A model generated the notes under the pieces. It was not told where the DNA came from. It saw only the letters and a list, made by a program, of their open reading frames with translations, and made no database searches. This document shows positions 1 through 7,836 of a stretch of DNA of 64,000 bases, piece by piece. The position numbers and the translations under genes are program-made. Position 1 is the first letter of the stretch; the number at the start of each line of letters is the position of its first letter. Source of the DNA: Streptomyces echinatus (GTDB lineage: Bacteria; Actinomycetota; Actinomycetes; Streptomycetales; Streptomycetaceae); NCBI RefSeq assembly GCF_014203595.1, contig NZ_JACHJK010000008.1, positions 1 through 64,000 of the forward strand. The letters are read 5' to 3'.

Positions 1-1453
1 CCGGGTGGGGGTAGGCGAGGGTCAGTCCGTCCTCGCCCACGAAGACGACTCCCTGGGAGTCGATCTCCAGCCGCTGGTCGAGTGTGGAGGACCAGCTCGG
101 GCCGAACCAGCCGCCGAGCCGGTACGACGACTCGAACTGGCGCTTGACCAGGAGGGGCAGCGTGCCGGGCAGGAGGATGTCGGTGGCCGGCAGCACCATC
201 CGGCCGGTCGCGACGTCCACGGGGTCCTTTTCACAGACCTTCTCGAGCGGGCGCCGGGAGACGTCCCGCGCTCCTTCCTCGACCGCGTTCCGGGCGGTCT
301 TGCGCGCTCCCTGTTCGGCGAGTTCCTCCACGCCTTTCTTCAGGCCGAGTCGTAGTCCTCCCCTGGCCAGTCCTGTGCCCTTCGTGCCGGCCATCTCGGG
401 GAACATGCGGCCGAAGAACTCCGAGGGGTCCTTCTTGAAGCCGTCCACGGATGCCTGGACGGCGCGCTCGGGGTGGGCGGCGGTGGAGACCAGGCCGGTG
501 AGCGTCGTGTTGACGTTCTGCAGGTAGGCGGCCGGGTGGGTGAGGTTGTAGGGGTCCATCGGGTTCAGGCCGCGGACGAAGCTGTACAGGCCGGCCGTGC
601 CCTTCAGCACGCCGCCCGCCACGTGGGTCAGTTCGGTGGCGGCACCCTGGAATCCGTCCGCGAGGTTGTCGCCGAGGCGGTCCAGGGGCGGGGGCTCGGC
701 CGGGGCGTGGGCCAGGGCCGCCTTGACCTTGCCCCGGGCCTCAAGAGCGGCGGTGTTGCGCTGCTTGCGGGCCTCGGCCAGTTTGTGGTGAGCGGACCGG
801 ACATCGGCCTTGCCGGGGTCCTCGAACGACCCCGGTTTCGGGCCGGGGTCCTCGCCCGCCTCGGCCTTGGCCTTGTACGACTCCACCTTCTCCTTGTGGG
901 CCTCGAAGGCTTCCTTGGACGCCTTCACGCCCTTGTCGTACAGCGCCACGGCCTCCTCGGCCTGCCCCTGCGCCCACTTCACGGTGTCGGCGTAGGCCTC
1001 CAGCGCCCCGGCCGCCGTCGTGCAGGCCTCCGCGGCCTGTGCCCACTTCGTGGGGTGCACACCGAACTTCTCGCGGAAGGCGTCACCGCCCTCGCCCTTC
1101 CAGCCGGAGGAGTCGACCTTCTTCAGCCCCTGGCCGACCTTGTCGAACGCACCGTGGAAGTCCCGCAGGTGCTTGGCGCTCTCCCGGATCTTCGACGGGC
1201 TGCCGTGGACGAGCTCGTCGGCCTCGTCGGTCTCACCCAGCTGCTGCTCACCCGGAGTCGCACCCAGGTCCGAGGCGACCCCGTCGCCCCAGTCCTCCAC
1301 CACGTCGGCCCACTTGTGCGCCCCGACGTGGTCCAGGCCGTCACCGATCTTGTCGGTGGTGTAGTCGACGCCCTCGCCGAGGAGTTTCTTGCCGCCGTCG
1401 AGAAGCTTCTCGCCCTTGCCCAGCAGCGAGTTGGTCACATCCCCGAGGCCCAT
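1..1453 (-). CDS. RHS polymorphic-toxin protein, 5' part (runs off left edge)
   Basis: The frame is open from an ATG to the window edge, giving about 484 residues with no stop. Residues about 75-190 form an alpha-helical WXG100-like region with a real WxG motif (SGWKGEGGDAF). A helical stretch follows, then the DUF6531-type entry to an RHS core (DPVDVATGRM, LPLLVKRQFESSYR, WFGPSWSSTLDQR). It aligns nearly end to end with the N-terminal third of the complete RHS gene at the other end of the window, for example in the shared block RGLNPMDPYN. Proteins of this architecture are exported toxins whose variable C-terminus is the effector; that part and any immunity gene lie outside the window. It is preceded by the SseB/WXG-like fusion ORF after a 6-bp gap, so the two are probably co-transcribed. 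The paralogy is seen directly; export by an ESX/type VII route is inferred. Confidence 0.88.
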   Translation of the reverse strand, partial: MGLGDVTNSLLGKGEKLLDGGKKLLGEGVDYTTDKIGDGLDHVGAHKWADVVEDWGDGVASDLGATPGEQQLGETDEADELVHGSPSKIRESAKHLRDFHGAFDKVGQGLKKVDSSGWKGEGGDAFREKFGVHPTKWAQAAEACTTAAGALEAYADTVKWAQGQAEEAVALYDKGVKASKEAFEAHKEKVESYKAKAEAGEDPGPKPGSFEDPGKADVRSAHHKLAEARKQRNTAALEARGKVKAALAHAPAEPPPLDRLGDNLADGFQGAATELTHVAGGVLKGTAGLYSFVRGLNPMDPYNLTHPAAYLQNVNTTLTGLVSTAAHPERAVQASVDGFKKDPSEFFGRMFPEMAGTKGTGLARGGLRLGLKKGVEELAEQGARKTARNAVEEGARDVSRRPLEKVCEKDPVDVATGRMVLPATDILLPGTLPLLVKRQFESSYRLGGWFGPSWSSTLDQRLEIDSQGVVFVGEDGLTLAYPHP

Positions 1454-1459
1454 CAGCCC

Positions 1460-1954
1460 TCACCGCCCTGCCGCTCGGCGGCCTCGGGGGGAGGGGCTCC
1501 GAGACATCAGCGGCCCTCGGACCGTCTTCCCGGCGAACCCGTTGCCCTCGTTGGTCAGCGACCGCACACCCCACTCCCAGCGATCGCAGAACGACCTGAA
1601 CTCATCCGCCAGGCCCTCGTGCCCCAGCGCCATCCCGCACGGCACCCCGGCCGTGGGGACAGCCGCATCGGGCAAGCGGGCGCCGGGGATCGTCCGGTGA
1701 CGCCGCTGACGGGCGGCCTCACCGCGAGCGACCGCGCAACGGGCCGGCGCCTGCCCGTCGGGGAGCGCCAGGACGAGACGGACACCGTTGAAGTCCGCTG
1801 TCGGCAGCCCTCGTTCGGCGTTCCGACCCGGCCCGTCGCCCAGCGGCACCAGGACCGGCGTACGACGGAACTCACCCAGCAGAACCGCGAACGCCCGACG
1901 CCTTCGCTCGGTCTCCTCCCGGGCGTCCGGGCGCGGTTGGTCCGCCCCGGCCAT
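1460..1954 (-). CDS. Fused SseB-like / WXG-like partner remnant
   Basis: About 164 residues. Residues 15-110 resemble the SseB-like protein that opens the complete operon at the right end (LLGEFRRTPVLVPL, GVRLVLALPDG, GARLPDAAVPTAGVPCG). Near residue 115 the protein switches without a stop to a segment matching the middle of that operon's second gene (FCDRWEWGVRSL here, FCERWEWGVRAL there) and ends after a short arginine-rich tail. The simplest reading is a deletion that joined two adjacent genes in frame and removed the C-terminal part of the second. The ORF may still be translated. The start is uncertain: an ATG 87 bp further upstream gives a longer frame, but the chosen ATG matches the usual family N-terminus better. 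Confidence 0.6.
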   Translation of the reverse strand: MAGADQPRPDAREETERRRRAFAVLLGEFRRTPVLVPLGDGPGRNAERGLPTADFNGVRLVLALPDGQAPARCAVARGEAARQRRHRTIPGARLPDAAVPTAGVPCGMALGHEGLADEFRSFCDRWEWGVRSLTNEGNGFAGKTVRGPLMSRSPSPRGRRAAGR

Positions 1955-2120
1955 GTCCGCATAGTCGTACAGTCCCGACCTGCGTGTATGCCCCGTCGCG
2001 GTGGTGTCTCCCCCGTGTTCGACCATGCTCGGGATCGTCACATCGGGAAGTTGCCGATCGCAACGCGTCCAGGCGCTCGGCGGTCAGGTTCAGCCAGTCG
2101 CGAGGGCCCCGGCGCGCGAC

Positions 2121-2149
2121 GGCGCCCGGACCGTCGGGGTCCGGGCGCC
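2121..2149 (-). terminator. Hairpin downstream of the chitinase
   Basis: A perfect 12-bp inverted repeat (GGCGCCCGGACC and its complement) with a 5-nt loop lies about 35 bp past the chitinase stop. There is no clear U-run, so it may act as a GC-rich actinobacterial terminator or only protect the 3' end. Confidence 0.55.
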
Positions 2150-2184
2150 GGGGGTGGGGGTGGGGGTGGAGGTAGGGGTTCGGG

Positions 2185-3903
2185 TCAGGGGAGGGCGTGT
2201 ACGTGGGCGCCGACCGGGGTCGACCAGGCGTTGCCCGATGCCGCGTCCCAGTTCGTGGACCAGGTCATCGCGCCCCGCAGGTCGGGGTAGGTCCTGGACG
2301 GCTTGAAGGAGCCGCAGTTCGTGGCCGCCGTGAGGCAGTCCAGGGCGTTGTTCACGACCGTGGGGGAGACGTAGCCGCCGCCCGCCGCGCGGGTGGACGC
2401 CGGCAGACCGAGGCCCACCTGGGACGGGGACAGGCCGCCCTCCAGCTGGATGCAGGCGAGGGCGGTCAGGAAGTCGACCGTGCCCTGGCTGTAGACCTTG
2501 CCGTCGCAGCCCAGCATGGAACCGCTGTTGTAGTACTGCATGTTGACGACCGTGAGGATGTCCTTCACGTTCAGGGCCGTCTGGAAGTAGGACCCCGACG
2601 TGGACTGCATGTCGATCGTCTGCGGTGCCATCGTGATGACCAGGGACGAGCCCGCCTTCGCGGACAGGGAGCGGAGCGCCTGGGTCATGTACGTGGCGTT
2701 CAGGCCGTTCTCCAGGTCGATGTCGACGCCGTCGAAGCCGTACGTCTGCATCAGCGAGTAGACGGAGTTCGCGAAGTTCGCCGCCGAGCCCGCGTCGTTG
2801 ACCGACACCGTGCCCTTCTCGCCGCCGATCGAGATGATGACCTTCTTGCCGGCCGCCTGCTTCGCCCTGATGTCCGCCTTGAACTGGTCGGCCGTGTATC
2901 CGCCGAGTCCTGACGAGTCCAGGGTGAAGGAGACGGCTCCCGGCGTGGACGTCGCGTCCGCGAAGGCCACCGCGATGATGTCGTAGGCGGCGGGGACGTC
3001 GGAGAGCTTCTGGACCGTCGCGCCGTTGTTGAAGTTCTGCCAGTAGCCGGTCACCGCGTGCTTGGGGAGCGTCCCGCCCCCGCCGCCGCCCGTGCCGGAG
3101 GACGTCGTGCCCGTCACCGTCGCCGACTTCGCCGACTCGCCGGCCGCGTTGGCCGCCGTGACCTGGAACGAGTACGACGTCGACGCCGACAGGCCGGTCA
3201 CCGTCGCCGACGTGCCGGGCACCGCCGTCACCTTGGTGCCGTTGCGGTAGACGTTGTAGCCCGTCGCGCCCGACACCGCCGACCAGGACAGGGAGACCGA
3301 GGAGGAGGTCGTGCCGGAGACCGAGAGGCCGGCCGGTGCGGACGGGACCGTGGGGGCCGGGTCGCCGCCCCCGCCGCCGTCGGGGCCGTAGACGGAGAGG
3401 TCGTCGGCGAGGTAGGCCGCCTGGCCGTACCAGCCGTGGGTGTAGACCGTGACCGACGTCGTCGACCCGCCCGTGGTGAAGCTCGTCGACAGCTGCTTCC
3501 AGGACGCCGAGTCGGGGGTCCACGTCGAGACGTCCGTCGTGCCGGTGCCCGTCACGCCCAGGTATGTGTAGCCGCCCTGCACCCACGCGCTCAGGGTGTA
3601 CGTGGAGTTGGGCCTGACCGCCACCGTCTGGGCGCACTTGGCGTTGTCCTGGCCGGCCGGGGTCGCCTTCAGGGCGCCGGTGCCCCCGTGCACCGGGGAG
3701 GAGACCGTCGTGCCGCTGCCGGCCGTACAGGTCCAGTTGGCCAGGCCGGACTCGAAGCCCGCGTTCCTGACGTTGTTGACGTCCGCCGCGGACGCGGGGG
3801 AGGCCGCGGCGAGGCCCGCGACCGAGAGGGCCAGGGCGGTGGCGGCGGACCACGTCGCGAGCCGTCGTCCGCGGGGTCTGGGTATGCCTGGTGCGCGGTC
3901 CAC
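2185..3903 (-). CDS. Secreted GH18 chitinase with carbohydrate-binding and Fn3 domains
   Basis: 572 residues. A twin-arginine-like or Sec signal (RGRRLATWS, then a hydrophobic stretch) ends at the likely cleavage site SPASA-AD near residue 39. A beta-sandwich carbohydrate-binding module follows (about 41-174), then a Gly/Pro linker, one fibronectin type III domain (about 187-270), a poly-Gly linker and the GH18 catalytic barrel (about 283-565). The catalytic signature DGVDIDLE is at 391-398, with Glu398 the expected proton donor. The enzyme hydrolyses beta-1,4-GlcNAc links in chitin outside the cell. Length and domain order fit the main secreted chitinases of Streptomyces. It is transcribed alone and divergently from the pilus cluster; two DasR-like elements upstream suggest induction by chitin-derived amino sugars. 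Confidence 0.95.
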   Translation of the reverse strand: MDRAPGIPRPRGRRLATWSAATALALSVAGLAAASPASAADVNNVRNAGFESGLANWTCTAGSGTTVSSPVHGGTGALKATPAGQDNAKCAQTVAVRPNSTYTLSAWVQGGYTYLGVTGTGTTDVSTWTPDSASWKQLSTSFTTGGSTTSVTVYTHGWYGQAAYLADDLSVYGPDGGGGGDPAPTVPSAPAGLSVSGTTSSSVSLSWSAVSGATGYNVYRNGTKVTAVPGTSATVTGLSASTSYSFQVTAANAAGESAKSATVTGTTSSGTGGGGGGTLPKHAVTGYWQNFNNGATVQKLSDVPAAYDIIAVAFADATSTPGAVSFTLDSSGLGGYTADQFKADIRAKQAAGKKVIISIGGEKGTVSVNDAGSAANFANSVYSLMQTYGFDGVDIDLENGLNATYMTQALRSLSAKAGSSLVITMAPQTIDMQSTSGSYFQTALNVKDILTVVNMQYYNSGSMLGCDGKVYSQGTVDFLTALACIQLEGGLSPSQVGLGLPASTRAAGGGYVSPTVVNNALDCLTAATNCGSFKPSRTYPDLRGAMTWSTNWDAASGNAWSTPVGAHVHALP

Positions 3904-3972
3904 TGGAGCCTCCGGTGGGGAGTTGGCGGGGAGAGAGGGGAGAGGACGGTGGCCACCGCTCGCCCTACAAGT

Positions 3973-4010
3973 TGGTCCAGACCAATCGGGGTGTCAAGAG
4001 GTCCAGACCA
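3973..4010 (-). promoter_or_regulatory. Two DasR-like (dre) elements in the chitinase promoter
   Basis: TGGTCCAGACCA at 3973-3984 and AGGTCCAGACCA at 3999-4010 are two near-identical 12-bp, almost palindromic direct repeats 26 bp apart, 70-107 bp upstream of the chitinase start. They match the repeat known from Streptomyces chitinase promoters and the core of the DasR site (consensus ACTGGTCTAGACCACT). They explain repression by DasR and induction by GlcNAc and chitin; binding itself is inferred. Confidence 0.85.
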
Positions 4011-4209
4011 AAACCGTCTCCGGTTCGCGGCTCAACCTGTCCGGGTTTGGCGGGACTTGCTCCCGGAGAGTTCCACACCGGCTTCACAAACGCTGTTCTC
4101 CGGTCATACGCCCGTGGATACAGTGCTCAGGTAGTCACGCAATGAAGTCGTCCTGGCGCATTGGAGTCACGCCGGTGGGCCGGAGGGTGTGAAGAGCGGG
4201 GAGCTGCGC

Positions 4210-5073
4210 GTGCCAACTGCCATCGCCGTGACCAGCGCCGACATGGCACTGCCGGCGCAGGACGAACGGACCATGCCCGCCGTCGTGCTGACCGGTCTCG
4301 ACCGCAAGCCGCTCGACGAGGCCCTCACCGAGATCCACGCCCTGACCGAGCAGCACGGGTACCTGGTCGTCGTGTGCTCGCAGGCCACCCCGGACCCGGT
4401 CGTGCGGCGGCTGTACACCCTGCGCTCGCTGCTGGAGAGCGACCGCATAGCCCTGTTCCGGCCCGGGCTGCCGCCGCTCGGCATCGCCGTCCTGGCCCGG
4501 CAGCTGCGCCAGCTCGCCTCCTGCGACCTGAGCCCGGGCGTGCTCGCCTCGGCCGGACGGCTGCTCACCCACTACATCCACGCCGGTGCCGTCCTCGGCT
4601 CCGTCGCCAGACTGGACCGGGTCCCGGTCGGGCTGAAGGCGCACGCCAGGTCCTGGGTACCGGGCAGCCAGTTCGCCGTCCTCGCCCATCCCGAGCCCCA
4701 GCTCGTCAAGGTCGCCCCCGACGTCACCCTCAAGGGACCCGAGTTCAGCACCTGGATGCTGGTCGCCAAGGGGCAGCTGCAGTGCGACTGGGCGGCCGGC
4801 CTGGGCACCCGGTGGGGCGTCCACGGCCTGCGCGAGACCCCGCTGCCCGCCGAGTCCCCGGCGTGGTGGGGGACCGGCCGGCTGGTCGAGTTCTGCGGCT
4901 ACCTCGCCGACCTCTCGGTCCTCTACCAACTGGTCACCTCCGTACGGCAGGCCAGCTGTCACTGGTGCGGCCTCGACGTCATCGGCGACCGCTGCGTCTT
5001 CTGCTCCGCCACCCCGCCGCCCGCCCACGAACCCGGCGCGCCCCGCGCACTGGAGCAACGCACCCCCGCCTGA
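4210..5073 (+). CDS. Conserved protein of the pilus cluster with C-terminal zinc ribbon
   Basis: About 287 residues, function not recognised. The first two thirds look like a soluble alpha/beta protein with a helical region. The C-terminus has two paired-cysteine knuckles (CHWCGLDVIGDRCVFC), typical of a zinc ribbon, followed by a disordered Pro-rich tail. It is the first gene of the Tad-type cluster and precedes cpaB by about 60 bp, so a role in pilus assembly or its regulation is likely but unproven. The GTG start was chosen because GGGGAG sits 6 nt upstream; a GTG 21 bp earlier has its purine run too close. Confidence 0.75.
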   Translation: MPTAIAVTSADMALPAQDERTMPAVVLTGLDRKPLDEALTEIHALTEQHGYLVVVCSQATPDPVVRRLYTLRSLLESDRIALFRPGLPPLGIAVLARQLRQLASCDLSPGVLASAGRLLTHYIHAGAVLGSVARLDRVPVGLKAHARSWVPGSQFAVLAHPEPQLVKVAPDVTLKGPEFSTWMLVAKGQLQCDWAAGLGTRWGVHGLRETPLPAESPAWWGTGRLVEFCGYLADLSVLYQLVTSVRQASCHWCGLDVIGDRCVFCSATPPPAHEPGAPRALEQRTPA

Positions 5074-5135
5074 CCGTCCCGGACACGACCCTCACATCCC
5101 GCACGACCGATTCCCCCAATGAGGTTGCACGGTTC

Positions 5136-5840
5136 ATGAACTCCCGTCAGCGCCGCGGCGTGATAATCCTGATCCTTTCGGCACTGTGCGCTCTGGGCGC
5201 GTTCGCCGGCGTGCTCTCCGTCGTCCGTGACGTGAACTCCAAGGTCGGGCCCGAGGTCACCGCCTACCGGGTGAGGGCCGAGGTGAAGCCGTACACCACG
5301 CTGAGCACGGGCCAGTTCGAGAAGATCGAGATGCCTGAGCGGTGGCTGTCCGACAACGCCGTCACCGACCTCGGGCAGATCCGCGGCAAGATCGCCGTGA
5401 CCACCCTGCGGGCGGGCTCCCTGCTGCAGACCGACATGATCGTGAACCAGCCCGCCCTCCGGCCCGGCGAGCAGGAGGTCGCCATCATGATCGACGCGGC
5501 CACCGGGGTCGCCGGCAAGATCACCCCGGGCTCACGGGTCAACGTCTACGCCACCTTCGAGGGGAAGAAGGAGACCGCCCCCGACCAGTCGAAGATCATC
5601 GTGACCAACGCCCGGGTCCTCGACGTCGGCCAGATCACCGCCCTCGACCCCGACAACGACAAGAACCAGCAGCCCACCGAGGCCGTCCCCATCACCTTCG
5701 CGCTGTCCACCATCGACGCCCAGCGCATCACCTACGCCGAGTCCTTCGCCCAGCGCGTCCGGCTCGCGCTCGTCGCCCCCGGCAGCGAGACCAGCGTCCC
5801 CGACAAGGACCGCACCTACGAACTCGCGACGGACAAGTGA
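5136..5840 (+). CDS. cpaB: Flp pilus assembly protein CpaB/RcpC
   Basis: 234 residues. One N-terminal membrane helix (about 8-29) is followed by an extracytoplasmic SAF-type domain (about 45-110: YRVRAEVKPYTTLSTGQF, LRAGSLLQTDMI) and the beta-rich RcpC/CpaB domain (GVAGKITPGSRVNVYATF). In Tad systems CpaB helps bridge the inner membrane platform to the cell envelope. It sits 10 bp upstream of the CpaE-like gene in a tight plus-strand operon. The start follows a short untranslated stretch after the zinc-ribbon gene. Confidence 0.9.
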   Translation: MNSRQRRGVIILILSALCALGAFAGVLSVVRDVNSKVGPEVTAYRVRAEVKPYTTLSTGQFEKIEMPERWLSDNAVTDLGQIRGKIAVTTLRAGSLLQTDMIVNQPALRPGEQEVAIMIDAATGVAGKITPGSRVNVYATFEGKKETAPDQSKIIVTNARVLDVGQITALDPDNDKNQQPTEAVPITFALSTIDAQRITYAESFAQRVRLALVAPGSETSVPDKDRTYELATDK

Positions 5841-5849
5841 GAGGCGGCC

Positions 5850-7088
5850 ATGCCCACCAGGATCCTCCCGGCCGGCGCGGACCCGGACGCCGTCCGCTCC
5901 CTCACCACCCTGCTCAGCCAGCTCCCCGACGCCGAACCGCAGCCCCCGGTGACCGACTCCACCCAGCTGGTAGACACCCTCGCCCGGTACGCCGCCGAGT
6001 CCGTCGACGAACTGCCCGAAGTGGTCGTCGTCCACGAACGCATCGGCCCCGTCCCGGCCCTGGAGCTGATCCGCGAGGTCGCCCTGCGCTTCCCGGCCGT
6101 CGGCGTCATCCTCGTCACCACCGACGCGAGCCCCGGCCTGTTCGCCGCCGCCATGGACTCCGGCGCCCGGGGCCTGGTCGCGCTCCCGCTGTCGTACGAG
6201 GAACTCGCCGGCCGGGTCCAGGCCGTCGCCCAGTGGTCGACGGGGGTACGACGGCACCTCGGGCACGGTGCCGAGGTGCCGGCCGGGGCCGGCGGCACCG
6301 TCGTCACGGTCAGCGGCGCCAAGGGAGGCGTCGGCGCGACCCTGGCCGCCATCCAGCTGGCCCTCGCCGCCCAGGCCTCCGGCCGCCCCACCGCACTGGT
6401 CGACCTCGACCTGCAGACCGGCGACATCGCCTCCTACCTCGACATCCAGTTCCGCCGGTCGGTGGCCGACCTGGCCGCCATCACCGACATCTCGCCCCGC
6501 GTCCTCGCCGACGCCGTCTTCCGCCACGACACCGGCCTCGCCCTGCTCCTCGCACCCGGCGACGGCGAACGCGGCGAGGAGGTCTCCGACCGCGCCGTCC
6601 GCCAGCTCGTCGGCGCCCTGCGCTCACGCTACGAGGTCGTCGTCATCGACTGCGGCGCCCAGCTCAGCGGCGCGGGTGCCGCGGCGGTGGAGACGGCGGA
6701 CACGGCCCTGCTCGTCACCACCCCGGACGTGATCGCCGTACGCGCCGCCAAGCGCACCGTACGGATGTGGGACCGGCTGCAGATCCGCAAGGCCGAGGAG
6801 ACGACGGTGGTCGTCAACCGGCACACCCGGCACACGGAGATCCAGCCGGCCCTGGTGCAGCGCATCACGGGCACGGCGCTGGCCCGTACGGCCGTGCCCG
6901 CCAACTTCAAGGAGCTGCAGGCGGTCGTGGACGCGGGGCGGGTCCACGAACTCGACGCCAGGAGCACGGTGAAGCAGGCGCTGTGGGGGCTCGCGGGGGA
7001 GCTGGGGCTGGTACGGGCCGCGGACGAGGGCGGCTCCCACCGGGGCGGCGGCCGGGGGCCGGTGGGCTTCCGGCGGCGGAAGGAGTGA
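5850..7088 (+). CDS. cpaE: CpaE/TadZ-like pilus localisation ATPase
   Basis: 412 residues. An N-terminal receiver-like alpha/beta domain (about 1-140) lacks an obvious phosphorylation motif and is followed by a MinD/ParA-type ATPase with deviant Walker A SGAKGGVGAT at about 155, and LVDLDLQTGDIASYLD as the switch/Walker A' region. TadZ/CpaE proteins place the Tad machine in the cell. The C-terminus is a Gly/Arg-rich tail. It lies between cpaB and the first TadE-like gene with gaps of 10 bp or less, so translation is probably coupled. Confidence 0.92.
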   Translation: MPTRILPAGADPDAVRSLTTLLSQLPDAEPQPPVTDSTQLVDTLARYAAESVDELPEVVVVHERIGPVPALELIREVALRFPAVGVILVTTDASPGLFAAAMDSGARGLVALPLSYEELAGRVQAVAQWSTGVRRHLGHGAEVPAGAGGTVVTVSGAKGGVGATLAAIQLALAAQASGRPTALVDLDLQTGDIASYLDIQFRRSVADLAAITDISPRVLADAVFRHDTGLALLLAPGDGERGEEVSDRAVRQLVGALRSRYEVVVIDCGAQLSGAGAAAVETADTALLVTTPDVIAVRAAKRTVRMWDRLQIRKAEETTVVVNRHTRHTEIQPALVQRITGTALARTAVPANFKELQAVVDAGRVHELDARSTVKQALWGLAGELGLVRAADEGGSHRGGGRGPVGFRRRKE

Positions 7089-7095
7089 GCGTGGG

Positions 7096-7476
7096 ATGAG
7101 ACGGCCGGGTGGGGATCGCGGTCAGGTCAGCATCGAGTTCCTGGGGATGACGCCGCTGATCCTTCTGACGCTGGTGCTGATGTGGCAGGCCGTGCTCGTG
7201 GGGTACACCTTCACGCTCGCCGGGAATGCTGCCGACGAGGCCGTGCGGGCGGGGACGGCGGCGCCGCGGGGCGACGCGCGCCAGGCCGCGTGCGCGGAGG
7301 CGGGGCTGAAGCACCTGTCGGGGGCGTGGAGGGGGGACGCGTCGGTGGAGTGCAGTCCGTCCGGCTATGTCACGGCCGACGTCCGGCTCAAGGTCCCGGT
7401 CCTCTTCCCGGGCGTGTTCTCCTTCCCCGTCACCGTCCACGGGCACGCCGGAGCCGTCGAGGAGGTGAAGGACTGA
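7096..7476 (+). CDS. TadE-like pseudopilin
   Basis: 126 residues with a pilin-type leader: a short basic segment, then RGQVSIEFLG followed by a hydrophobic helix (about 15-37). The Gly-x-x-x-x-Glu arrangement is the class III (type IVb) prepilin cleavage motif. The rest is a small extracytoplasmic domain with two cysteines that may form a disulfide. TadE-family minor pilins help build the Flp fibre. The next pseudopilin gene starts 1 bp after its stop. Confidence 0.85.
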   Translation: MRRPGGDRGQVSIEFLGMTPLILLTLVLMWQAVLVGYTFTLAGNAADEAVRAGTAAPRGDARQAACAEAGLKHLSGAWRGDASVECSPSGYVTADVRLKVPVLFPGVFSFPVTVHGHAGAVEEVKD

Positions 7477-7477
7477 G

Positions 7478-7819
7478 ATGCCGTACCGCCGCCGGCGCGA
7501 CCGGGGCCAAGTGGCCATTGAGTACCTGGGGTTCCTTCCCGTTCTGCTGATCGTGGGACTGGCCGGCCTCCAGATCGGGGCGGTCGCGTACGCGGCCGAA
7601 CAGGCCGGCACGGCGGCACGGGCGGGGGCGCGGGCGGCCTCCCTGCGCCAGTCCTACGACCAGGCGTGCGCGGACGCGGTGAGCGGCGGGATCCAGGTGG
7701 CGTGCTCGGCCGCCGAGGGAGACGACTCCGTCACCGTCACCGCGACCGTCCACATCCCCACGATCGTCTGGGACCTCGGCTTCGCCACCAAGGCCGCCAC
7801 CATGCCGCTCGACCACTGA
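7478..7819 (+). CDS. Second TadE/TadG-like pseudopilin
   Basis: 113 residues, built like the preceding gene: a basic start, the prepilin motif DRGQVAIEYLG, one hydrophobic helix (about 15-38), then Ala-rich sequence (AEQAGTAARAGARAA) and a small soluble domain with two cysteines. It starts 1 bp after the preceding stop, so the two are probably made in fixed ratio. The expected role is minor pilin or pilus initiation complex; which of the two corresponds to TadE or TadF of other systems cannot be decided here. Confidence 0.83.
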   Translation: MPYRRRRDRGQVAIEYLGFLPVLLIVGLAGLQIGAVAYAAEQAGTAARAGARAASLRQSYDQACADAVSGGIQVACSAAEGDDSVTVTATVHIPTIVWDLGFATKAATMPLDH

Positions 7820-7836
7820 ACGAGGAGTCGCCGACC

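Noticed and set aside
473..2290. A 605-codon plus-strand open frame over the left toxin genes
   Set aside because: Antisense shadow; the minus-strand reading shows recognisable RHS and SseB-like motifs.
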